A DNA stretch of 64,000 nt from Meconema thalassinum (Eukaryota; Arthropoda; Insecta; Orthoptera; Tettigoniidae), in contig OX336389.2 of the NCBI GenBank assembly GCA_946902985.2, positions 339,858,444 through 339,922,443 of the forward strand, in the 5' to 3' direction. Within the stretch, counting starts at the first letter, position 1. Each line of letters begins with the position of its first letter. The position numbers and the translations under genes are program-made. The notes beneath the pieces are model-generated. The model was not told the DNA's origin and did not search any database. It was given only the letters and a program-made list of their open reading frames with translations. This document shows, one piece after another, positions 49,550-59,030 of the stretch.

Positions 49550-51365
49550 AGAAATTTCAAGTGGACAGTGTTACGCATCGGGTTCCAAAGGGTAAGTAAG
49601 TATACACACTTTGTTTTCGATCGGTGAACGATATAGATTTGTACCAAAGGGCTTTAATGCGGGAAATGGAGTGGTCTATCCGAAATTTCGAGTGAACAGT
49701 GTTACTCGTCGAGTTCCAAACGGTAATTATGTAAAATCTGGTTGAGATCGGTGAAAGTGTGTAGTTTTGTGCCAAGGGCCAAAATGCAGGGAATGGAGTG
49801 GCCTGTCCAAAATATTAAAGTGGACAGTGTTACTCATCATCATCATCATCTTGTACAGTTTCCAGCCCCAGGCTGGGTCTGTTTGGAACATCGGGTTCCA
49901 AAGGGTAAGTATACACATTTTGTTTTCGATCGGTGAACGATGTAGATTTGTGCCAAAGGGCCTAAATGCGTGAAATGGAGTGGTCTGTCCGAAATTTCGA
50001 GTGGACAGTGTTACTCGTCGAGTTCCAAAGGGTAATTATGTAAAATCTGGTTGAGATCGGTGAAACGGTGTAGTTTTCTGCCAAAGGGCCAAAAAGCAGG
50101 GAATAGTGTGGTCTGTTCGAAATTTAAAGTGAACAGTGTTACTTGTCGCGTTCTACGGGTAAGTATATAAAATTGGGGTCAGATCGGTGAAACGGTGTAG
50201 ATTTGTGCCAAACAGCCTAAATGCAAGGGATGGAGTGGCCTCGCCGCAATTTCAAGCAGACAGTGTTAGTCGCAGTGTTCCAAAGGGTAAATATACAAAT
50301 TTTGGTTGAGATCGGTGAAACGGTGTAGATTTGGGACAAAGGGCCTAAATGCAGGGAATGGAGTGGTCTGTCCGCAATTTCAAGCAGACAGTGTTACTCG
50401 TTGGGTACCAAAGGGTAAGTTTCCGAATATTGGTTCTTATCGGTGAAACGGTGTAGATTTGTGCCAAAGTGCCTAAATGCAGGGAATGGGGTGGTCTGTC
50501 CGAAATTTTAAGTGGACAGTGTTACTCGCAGGGTTCCAAAGGGTAAGTATACAAAGTTTGGTTCAGATCGGTGAAACTGTGTAGATTTGTGCCAAAGGGC
50601 CTAAATGTAGGGGATGGAGTAGCCTCTCCGCAATTTCAAGCAGACAGTGTTAGTCGCAGTGTTCCAAAGGGTAAATATACAAATTTTGGTTGAGATCGGT
50701 GGAACGGTGTAGATTTGGGCCAAAGGGCCTAAATGCAGGGAATGGAGTGGTCTGTCCGCAATTTCAAGCAGACAGTGTTACTCGCACGGTTCCAAAGGGT
50801 AAGTATACACATTTTGGTTCAGATCGGTGAAACGGTGTAGATTTGTGCAAAAAGGGCCTAAATGCAGGGAATGGCGTGGTCTGTCCGAAATTTCAAGCAG
50901 ACAGTGTTACTCGCAGGGCACCAAAGGGTAAGAATACGAATTTTGGTTCTGATCGGTGAAACGGTGTAGATTTGGACCAAAGGGCCTAAATGCAGGGAAT
51001 GGGGTGGTCTGTCCGAAATTTTAAGTGGTCAGTGTTACTCGCAGGGTTCCAAAGGGTAAATATACAAATTTTGGTTGAGATCGGTGAAACGGTGTGGATT
51101 TGGACCAAAGGGCCTAAATGCAGGGAATGGGGAGGTCTGTCCGAAATTTCAAGTGGACAGTGTTACTCGCAGGGTTCCAAAGGTTAAATATACAACTTTT
51201 GGTTCAGATCGGTGAAACGGTGTAGATTTGTGAAAAAGGGCCTAAATGCAGGGCATGGGGTGGTCTGTCCGAAATTTAATGTTGACAGGGTTACCCGCAG
51301 GGTTCCAAAGGGTAAGTATACAAATTTTGGTTCAGATCGGTGAAACGGTGTAGATTTGTATACAT
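49550..51365 (+). repeat. Tandem satellite, ~128-bp monomer, 14 units
   Basis: Each unit contains GGTTCCAAAGGGTAAGTATA, GATCGGTGAAACGGTGTAGA, GCCAAAGGGCCTAAATGCAG and CCGAAATTTCAAGTGGACAG. The GATCGGTGA word recurs 14 times at 122-133-bp spacing, apart from one 181-bp gap caused by a small insertion. Units differ by a few to 15%. Confidence 0.93.
49836..49890 (-). mobile_element. ~55-bp LINE L2 3'-tail inserted in a satellite unit
   Basis: ATCATCATCATCATCTTGTA followed by CAGTTTCCAGCC and GTCTGTTTGGAAC matches the extreme 3' end of the L2 LINEs at 24914 and 30508. It explains the one oversized satellite spacing. Confidence 0.85.
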
Positions 51366-51405
51366 AACAGACAGACAGACAAACATTGTGCTTTATATAT
51401 ATAGA

Positions 51406-51934
51406 TGTAATATTTAGAGGTTAACAACACTTTTTTAAACAAATGGTAAAGAGTTTTTCATTGCTCAGCAAAGAATCAGTGAGAACCTGAATGAGGTCAA
51501 CAAAACCACCAGCAAGAATGACTAGTACAGATAGTATTTGAGGGCTTAGCCCAAATACTAAAGACACTACAAAATTCATGGACACCTGGTCCAATCAACA
51601 GGAAAGCAAAAAAGTTCCAGAGTGAGAGTTACTAAACTAAGCTTTCTTTTGTCAAACCCTTGGGCCCCCAACCCAAGTGGTTAGGAGGAGAAAGAATTTA
51701 ACCTTAAAGGAAGGTAACTTACCATACTTTAAAAAGCAAGATAGAAAATAAAGTTGCATTAGAAGTATCAGCATATTTAATAATGCATAGACAGACAAAC
51801 ATAACCTTTAAAGGGTTATGACTAGGGCTCTGATGTTGATGCCACTAAAAAGTTAAAAAATGCACTTAAAAATTTTCAAAAATGACTGTAATTAATGACC
51901 TAAAAATTCGAAAAATGCACTATAAAATGGAGAA
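51406..51934. other. Central spacer of the inverted composite pair
   Basis: AT-rich, no gene. A short palindromic AACCTTTAAAGGGTT lies near 51804, and a GACAGACAAACATAACC echo of the composite's end occurs near 51790. Confidence 0.45.
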
Positions 51935-51964
51935 AATCTATATATATATATAAAGCACAAAGTT

Positions 51965-52412
51965 TGTCTGTCTGTCTGTTAGTTATGTATACAAATCTAC
52001 ACCGTTTCACCGATCTGAACCAAAATTCGTATAGGCTACTTACCCTTTGGAATCCTGCGGGTAACCCTGTCCACTTGAAATTTCGGACAGACAACCCCAT
52101 TCCCTGCATTTAGGCCCTATGGCTCAAATCTACACCGCTTCACCGATCAGAACAAAAATTTGTATACTTACCCTTTGGAACCCTGCGAGAAACACTGTCT
52201 GCTTGAAATTTCGGACAGACCACCCCATTCCCTGCATTTAGGCCCTTTGGCTCAAATCTACACCGATCTGAACAAAAATTTGTAAACTTACCCTTTGGAA
52301 CCCTGCGAGTAACACTGTCCACTTAAAATTTCGGACAAACCTCCCTATTCCCCGCATTTAGGCCCCTTGGCGCAAATCTACACCGTTTCACCGATCAGAA
52401 CCTAACTTCATA
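51965..52412 (-). repeat. Satellite array, inverted, first part
   Basis: About 3.5 monomers of the ~128-bp satellite in reverse orientation (TCTACACCGTTTCACCGATC, CTTACCCTTTGGAACCCTGC), interrupted by the element at 52415. Confidence 0.9.
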
Positions 52413-53394
52413 TAGGGTGGGTGTCCCAAATATCGCCCCTGTTCCTAATACCGCCTACCCGTGTTTGGAAGCTACTATGCGCGCCATCTATGAGATTATG
52501 TGGTTACCTTGACGTTCTGATGTATTGCCACATGTAGCACCAGCGGCAAGCTTCCTATGAGTGATAACATCAACAGTATGGCGTCTGAAGTGTTTGAGCC
52601 CGTGACGAACGTATTTCCGGTCTCCAATCAATCCAGGGAATCACCAGGTAACTGCTCCCTAATCATAATTTCGTTTATATCAATTGAAAGTACATTAAAT
52701 GAGGATTCCAAAGGTGTTATTATTTTTCTTTTAAACTGTGTTTAACCTCCACCGTGTGTATGTTTGTGTTGACTGAGCTGTGTTCCTAATTTCGCCTACC
52801 AACCCGATCCAAATATCGCCCCTAGGCGATATTTGGAGCACCTCTTTTTATTCACCTACCAATTTTATGTAATCAGTCTACTCTAGACTTTAACAGTGAA
52901 ACTTCGCACGGTCAATCTTTATACAAGCCTTAATATAGTTGACTGGTATTTATAAGTTCATTCAATTCCAAGATGGCGCTTGTGCAAAATTTCAAAATTA
53001 TAGTTTTACTTGTGTCCTAATCAAGCGGTCGAAGTGACAGTTTGTATAATAAACCACCATAATAATCATCATCTACTGGTACAAAACTCAAACTTTTAAA
53101 CCAGAGGGAGTTAGAAGATGCCGTTTGTTCCAAAATCGTCCACATTGTCTCAATAGTAAAGAAAAACCTTGCATTTCTGGAAAAGTCAACTGAATAGTTT
53201 TTTTTAAATTAAGTTTGTTTAAATAAAAAACGAGCCAATAGCCCTTGCCAGAGGTGTGTCGCGTCGAGCCCGTATAACAGTAAAGCCGGGTGGGTGGTAT
53301 ATACACATGGGGTGCCCACAAGTAACCGATCGTAACAAATGGGCATTCAAAAGGAAGGTAATTACCCTCAGCAGTTAGGAATAGTTTCAAATCA

Positions 53395-54836
53395 TGATGA
53401 TGATGCTGATAATTGTTGTTTTAAGGGGCCTAACATCTAGGTTATCGGCCCTTAATGATCTGCTTGATAGCGAAAATGAGAACGAAATGGAAACCAGAAC
53501 GAAAATTATGTGAGACGGAAAATACGTACAAAGAGAAACTCAGATGGAAACAACTCACAATATGGTCTTACAAAAGGGAATTTAGAACGAAAAGATTCAC
53601 AAAAATAATAGATTGAAAAAGACCCACAAAACGTAGGCTAGATTCAAAATACGTACAAAATGCAATGTAGCGTCGAAATACTTACAAAATGCAACTGAAA
53701 TTCAAAATACTTACAAAATGCAAATGAGATCGAAAATACGTACAAAATGCAATTGAGGTTCAAAATACTTACAAAATGCAATTGAAATTGAAAATACACA
53801 TTGCAATTCAGATTGAAATAGGCCCTATCCCAGTTCCAATCCAAATTATTCACAAAGTGCAATTGAAATTCAAAATACGTTTAAAAATGCAATTGAAATT
53901 GAAAATGCTTACAAAATGTACGGTAGATTCAAACGACTCATGTGGATTGACAATACTTACAAAATGCAATTTAGATTGAAAATACTTGACAAAATGTAAT
54001 TTAGATTCAAAATACCCACAAAATGCAATTGAGAATCAAAATGTGTGCAAAATGCCCACCAAACAAAATGCAATTTAGATTCACAATTCGTGCGAAATGT
54101 GGTTTTGGTTGAAAATACTTACGAAATGCAATTGAAATTCAAAATACTCACTAAAAGGCCCGTCTACCTGCATTGAAAGAAATTTAGATTGTCAATCTTT
54201 ACAAAATGAAATTGAGGTTGATCGCGGGATGTAATTTAGATCGAAAAAACTTACAAACTGCAACGTAGATCAAAAATGCTTTAAAAATCGCTAAAAGGGA
54301 ATTTAGATACACGGTGAACCAAGTAACAAAAACAGTGCGGGAATCTTAAAGAGAAAAGGAAATATAAGGAAAGAAGAGAGAGAGGGTCCGACCCACAGGT
54401 AAGGGACAAAAGTGGAAAATGGACCCAGCTCAGGAATCCCTCGGGGTCGCCAACTCCCGAACTCACCAGCCGTGAGCCCCCGAGGGTGTAGCATTATCTA
54501 GGGTGCACCAGAAGTGGTGGGGCTACATACACCCTGCCTCCTTAAGGGCCTTGAGCACAAGGCAGGAGGTAAAAGAAAAAGAAGCCTGACCCCTCACAGA
54601 AGGAGGGTATCAGGAAAGATGAGACAAGGGCCAATTAAGGCGGGAAAGTGAAAGACTCCCTAGGCCTCGGATAACCTAATACCGTCGGGGTCGGAAGAGA
54701 ACAAGAGTTGACCAAGGGAGGTCGACAGGAAAGAAGACGGAGAGGAGCCCGGCACAAGTAAGTGGAAGCAATGCCTGACTCAGCTGGGGTCCCGTGGTCG
54801 CCAACCCACACCCCACTAGATGTGAGCCCCTGGGGG
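53395..54836 (-). mobile_element. Family X retroelement, 1442-bp copy
   Basis: It is bounded by a 12-bp duplication AGTTTCAAATCA (53383-53394 and 54837-54848). The 3' end is at the left: an ATC-type tail, then the TTAAGGGGCCTAACATCTAG GTTATCGGCCC block also found at 12921 and 57000. The 5' part holds GTTGGCGACC and AGTTGACCAAGGGAGGTCGA (plus-strand words shared with the other copies). No RT coding is seen, so it is non-autonomous or a 5' UTR-derived copy. Confidence 0.85.
53640..54290 (-). repeat. Degenerate ~30-bp minisatellite inside family X copy
   Basis: Repeated plus-strand words AATACTTACAAAATGCAATT and GAAATTCAAAATAC recur roughly every 28-34 bp across 650 bp. It appears unique to this copy among the three in the window. 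Confidence 0.75.
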
Positions 54837-55147
54837 AGTTTCAAATCAGTCTACAGTAGTATGTGAAACTCGTTTCTAACAGGTACTCTTCATTTTGCCT
54901 GGTGGGCGGTAATAGGAACAGGGGTAGGCGATATTAGGAACCCACTCTTGGCAAATTGTCTTGGGACACTTTATGAAATTTTGTTAATTAACTTAAACTG
55001 GCGTAAGTTATGAAGTGAATCGATCTCTGGAAACCAAAGCAAGATTGTTTCCAGTGATAGTCATTTAGTTCCCCGATTAATTTTCCGTCCCAGGAGGTTG
55101 CCATACAGAGAACTATTTAGGGTAGGCGATATTTGGGACACTCTCCC

Positions 55148-56015
55148 TACTTACCCTTTGGTACCCTGCGAGTAACACTGTCTGCTTGAAATTGCGGACA
55201 GACCACTCCATTCCCTGCATTTAGGCCCTTTGGCCCAAATCTATACAGTTTCACCGATCTCAACCAAAATTGGTATATTTACCCTTTGGAACCCTGCGAC
55301 TAACGCTGTCTGCTTGAAATTATGGAGAGGCTACTCCATCCCCTGCATTTAGGCCGTTTGGCACAAATCTACACCGTTTCACCGATCTGACCCAAATTTT
55401 ACATACTTACCCTTTGGAACCCGACAAGTAACACTGTTCACTTTAAATTTCGGACAGACCACACTATTCCCTGCTTTTTGTCCCTTTGGCACAAAACTAC
55501 ACCGTTTCACCGATCTGAACCAAATTTTACATGATTACCCTTTGGAACTCGACGAGTAACACTGTCCACTTGAAATTTCGGACAGTGCACTCCATTCCCC
55601 GCATTTAGGCCCTTTGGCACAAATCTACATCGTTTCACCGATCTGAAACAAAATTTGTGTACTTAACCTTTGGAACCCCCTCCATCTCAACCAAATTTTA
55701 GATACTTACCCTTTGGGACCCGACGAGAAACTCTGTCTACTTGAAATTTCGGGCAGACTACTCCCTTTCCTGCATTTAGGCCCTTTGGCAAACATCTACA
55801 CCGTTTCACCCATCTCAAACAAATTTTGTATACTTACCCTTTGGAACCCCCTCCATCTCAACCAAACTTTAGATACTTACCCTTTGGGACCCGACGAGTA
55901 ACTCTGTCTACTTGAAATTTCGGGCAGACCACTCCCTTCGCTGCATTTAGGCCCTTTGGCAAACATCTACACCGTTTCACCCATCTCAAACAAAAATCTA
56001 CTTACCCTTTGGAAC
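55148..56015 (-). repeat. Satellite array, inverted, second part
   Basis: About seven further ~128-bp monomers, more diverged towards the right, with a shortened duplicate unit (GGAACCCCCTCCATCTCAAC at 55672 and 55843). Confidence 0.9.
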
Positions 56016-56387
56016 CCCCACCTCAGTGCCCGAAAACCACGTTTAATGTGGTTCACTTCGGTGAAACTGTTCGGGACCACAAATGCGTTTTAAGGCCCTT
56101 GAACCAATCGTGTCGGAAATTAAGCAACACCACAGTCTTCCCAGCCTGTGATGTCTAAAATATGTTTTTCTATTGGTTTGTAAGTTTGATGTACCAGTTC
56201 AGTAGTAGTAGTCGTCTTAATTATCATCTTTATCAAAAGGGCAAATTACGTCCTTGAACCAATCGTGTCACACCACATAGTCTTCATTGCCTGTGATTTT
56301 TAAAATATGTATTTCTATTAGTTTGTAAGTTTGATGTACCAGTTCAGTAGCAGTCGTCTTAATTATCAACCTTAATACCACTAATCA

Positions 56388-56718
56388 AGCCTCCGTGGCT
56401 TAGGCGGCAGCACGCCGGCCTTTCACCGCTGGGTCCGTGGTTCAACTCCCGGTCACTCCATTTGAGATCTGTGCTGGACAAAACGGAGGCAGACAGGTTT
56501 TTCTCCGGGTACTCCGGTTTTCCCTGTCAAAATTTCATTCCAGCAACACTCTCCACTAACATTTTATTTCATCTGTCATTCATTTAATCATTGTCCCAGA
56601 GGAGTGCGTCAGGCCTCGGCAGCCGGCACAGTTCATATCCTCGCCGCTAGATGGGGGCTTCATTCATTCCATTCCTGACCCGGTCGGAGACTGGAAGCAG
56701 GCAGTGGATTTTCATTTC
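56388..56718 (+). mobile_element. SINE family B, full length
   Basis: 331 bp with head GCCTCCGTGGCTTAGGCGGC, box B GTGGTTCAACTCCCGG, the same body as 28194-28522, and a TTTTCATTTC tail. Flanked by a perfect 14-bp duplication AATACCACTAATCA (56374-56387 and 56719-56732). Confidence 0.95.
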
Positions 56719-57145
56719 AATACCACTAATCACCACCACATAAAGTCTTGCTCGACTGAGATTCATAAAATGTTTCTTTCTATTACGTTAGTTTGTAAGT
56801 TTGATGTGTCAATTCAATAGTGGTAGTGTATGTATGACCCCTATGCGTTTATATACCATTCATCCGATGAAACTTGGGTAAGTTGTGTGGATTCGAGGGA
56901 AGGTTTCTAGCTACAAATTATTTATGTAACACAAAATGGTGAGGGACTTAAGAGGAAGTTTTAAATACCACAGTAGCCCAATTGCACAATGCCAGTTGTG
57001 ATGATGATTATATTTGTTGTTTTAAGGCGCCTAACATCGAGGTTATCGGCCCCTAATGGTTTGGGGGATCGTGAAAATGAAACTACAAATAAAACTAACT
57101 ACAAAACTTACGGGCTAAAAGAAGATAAGCACAAAAGAAAGTATA

Positions 57146-57957
57146 AGGTGCGTTCAAAAAGTAACGAGCCGGAGGCTGCACTGTGCAAACCGGTGTCGAC
57201 ATCGGCTAATCGTGGCGGGTGTAACGAGGTGTGGTTCCGACCATAGCGTGGAAGGTCACAGCCCGTCGCTAGAGGGCACGCGTGCACGCCACGTGACGAT
57301 ACATAGCGTGCAGCAGCATGCATCAATCGTCCAACCAAGACAGTAGGCCATTCGACATGCTTCCTGGTGTGGTTGAAGACTGTGGGGCACACACTTTCCG
57401 CAAGTGCAGTCGTTCCTTTATGATGGTGTGCACACTTCCAACGCTCAATCTGACCACGGCAGCTATGGCGTTCACTGTCACTCGGCAGTCCTGGGTAATG
57501 AGTGCATCAACCAGCTGGACGTTGTCATCGGTAATGCAGAGGGGTGCCCCAGACCAGGCATCATCAGCTAACGACACCCGTCCTTCCCTGAAGCGCTTGT
57601 GCCACGCCTTGGCCCTTGTAAGGGACATGCAGTGTTCGCCGTAGACTTGTGACATTCGGCGATGAATGTCCGTTCCCCCTACTCCTTTCGCTGTCAGAAA
57701 CCGAACAACACTTCTTTGCTCTTTGTTTGACGCCTCCATGTCACTGTTCGCAATGGGAATGGCAGCGTTGGACGGTTGATGCATGTTGCTGCTCGCTTTG
57801 TATCGTCACGTGACGTGCACTCGTGCCCTCTAGCGACGGGCTGTGACCTTCCGCGCTCTGATCGGAACCACACCTCGTTACACACGCTACGATTAGCCGA
57901 TGTCGTCACCGGTTTGCGCATTACAGCCTCCGGCTCGTTACTTTTTTGAACGCACCT
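57146..57957 (-). mobile_element. Mariner deletion derivative with ~185-bp inverted ends
   Basis: 812 bp flanked by TA (57144-57145 and 57958-57959). Both ends carry the same ~185-bp sequence in inverted orientation: AGGTGCGTTCAAAAAGTAAC, then TCGGCTAATCGT, GGAAGGTCACAGCCCGTCGC and the AGCATGCATCAA region. In the related copy at 33069 only one end has this sequence. The family is the same as that copy. Confidence 0.9.
57323..57739 (-). pseudogene. Mariner transposase N-terminal half
   Basis: From ATG 57737-57739 the frame reads MEASNKEQRSVVRFLTAKGV, then DIHRRMSQVYGEHCM, AWHKRFREGRVSLADDA, LITQDCRVTVNAIA and VHTIIKERLHLRK: the two HTH motifs and linker of a mariner (SETMAR-like) transposase. 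It runs into end sequence before any catalytic Asp, so it is a truncated DNA-binding domain. It lacks the early stop of the 33286 copy. Confidence 0.88.
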
Positions 57958-59030
57958 TATAATAAGGGAAATAAAAGACATGAGGAAGGGAAATGCCCTC
58001 AACCCTGGATAAATGCGAATTGAGGGACTTGGAAGGAAGGAGAGCCACGAAAGGTAGATAGGAAGGGGAAAGAGGAGACAGGCCCGTCCCAAAGGCAATG
58101 GAAAAAAGGGGTAAAACCGGACCCAGCTCAGGAATCCATCGGGATTGCCAGCTTCCAAACTCACCAGCCATGAGCCTTTGAGGGTGTACCAGAAGTGGTG
58201 GGGCTACACACACCCTGCCTCCTTGAGGGCCTTGAGCAGAAGACAGGAGATATGAAAAGGAAAAGAACGCTGACCCCTCCAAGAATGAAGGTATCAGGAA
58301 AGATGAGACAATGTCCACTTAAGGCGGGAAGTGAAAGACTGCCTAGCCCTTGGATACCCTAATACAGTCGGGGTCGGAAGAGAACAAGAGTTGACCAAGG
58401 GAGGCCGACAGGAAAGAGAACTGAAAGGAGCCCGGCACCAGGAAGTAGAAGCGATGCCAGACTCAGCTGGGATCCCGGGGTCGCCAACACAAGTCCCACA
58501 AGTTGTGAGACCCTGGGGGACCAGTTGTGAGAATAGCTTGCTGATTCATCGCGAGGTGACATGAGAGAACCGTCCAGAGCCCGCCGTGTTATCTGCTGTC
58601 TATGCTGATGCCAGCACATGGCCTTTACTCAAGCCACTGTGGTATTGTGAAAGAGTGAGTGATTCCCCGGCCAATCTAAATAGGACGGGGAACGCCGAAC
58701 GTGTGTCATATTTCGTCATCATCTGCGATCATCTCGGGTTCGTGCAGCTTGGACCCGAGCAGTACGCCATAAGCTCTTTCACTAGACGCATCGAGTACAG
58801 GCCTAAGCCAGAAAATAAGGTTGAGACTTTGGAAGACACCGAAGATAAGACATCTGAATTACCTATGTCAGTTTTAAAATTACACCATGTTCGTTTAGTA
58901 GTCAGTTTTTCATTACCTCATTATTATCATCATAAGTGCAAATGACCTATAAGTTATGCGCATCATACCACTAATCACCACCGCATAAAGTCTTTCTCGA
59001 CTGTGATTTTTAAACTATTTCAATTTTGAT

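Larger units (their letters stand above)
47705..51405 (+). repeat. Composite satellite-bearing repeat, left (plus) copy
   Basis: Starts at AGCAGTAGTACCCGGCTTCG CCCGG (a GC hairpin) and ends CAGACAGACAGACAAACATT GTGCTTTATATATATAGATG. Inside are diverged ~175-bp units (47870-48060 and 48615-48740, sharing AAATCACAGTCGAGAAAGAC), SINE C, a unique-looking stretch (48740-49115), a family X retroelement fragment, and a 14-unit tandem array. A second copy of most of this lies inverted at 51935-59030. Confidence 0.75.
52415..55147. mobile_element. TA-target DNA transposon, non-autonomous, nested
   Basis: Ends GGGTGGGTGTCCCAAATATC GCC and, from the right, GGGAGAGTGTCCCAAATATC GCC, flanked by TA (52413-52414 and 55148-55149). 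Restoring the target gives the normal satellite word ATATACTTACCC. The palindromic CAAATATCGCC/GGCGATATTTG motif also occurs internally near 52810. A small frame at 52557-52745 (MSDNINSMASEVFEP) could be a transposase first exon, but no DDE motif is seen. About 1.44 kb of its length is the insertion at 53395-54836. Confidence 0.8.
57000..58523 (-). mobile_element. Family X retroelement, right-arm copy, mariner-interrupted
   Basis: The 3' end block (GCGCCTAACATCGAGGTTAT) is at 57025-57050, and the 5' end lies at the CCCCCAGGGTCTCAC junction (58510-58523 on the complement) beside the same flank as the left copy. It is interrupted by the mariner at 57146-57957. Minus-strand frames such as 58164-57694 are chimaeric reads across the junction, not genes. 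Confidence 0.8.
51935..59030 (-). repeat. Composite satellite-bearing repeat, right (minus) copy with nested insertions
   Basis: Starts at TATATATATATAAAGCACAA AGTTTGTCTGTCTGTCTG, the mirror of the left copy's end. Satellite follows, split by a TA-target element. Then come ~175-bp units (56050-56380 and 56740-56940), SINE B, family X with a mariner inside, and a stretch at 58524-58920 that is the inverted homologue of 48740-49115. The unit at 58920-59020 mirrors 48615-48740. Confidence 0.75.

Noticed and set aside
57694..58318. Overlapping minus-strand frames of 126-156 codons
   Set aside because: They cross the mariner/family X junction and are chimaeric reads of two repeats.
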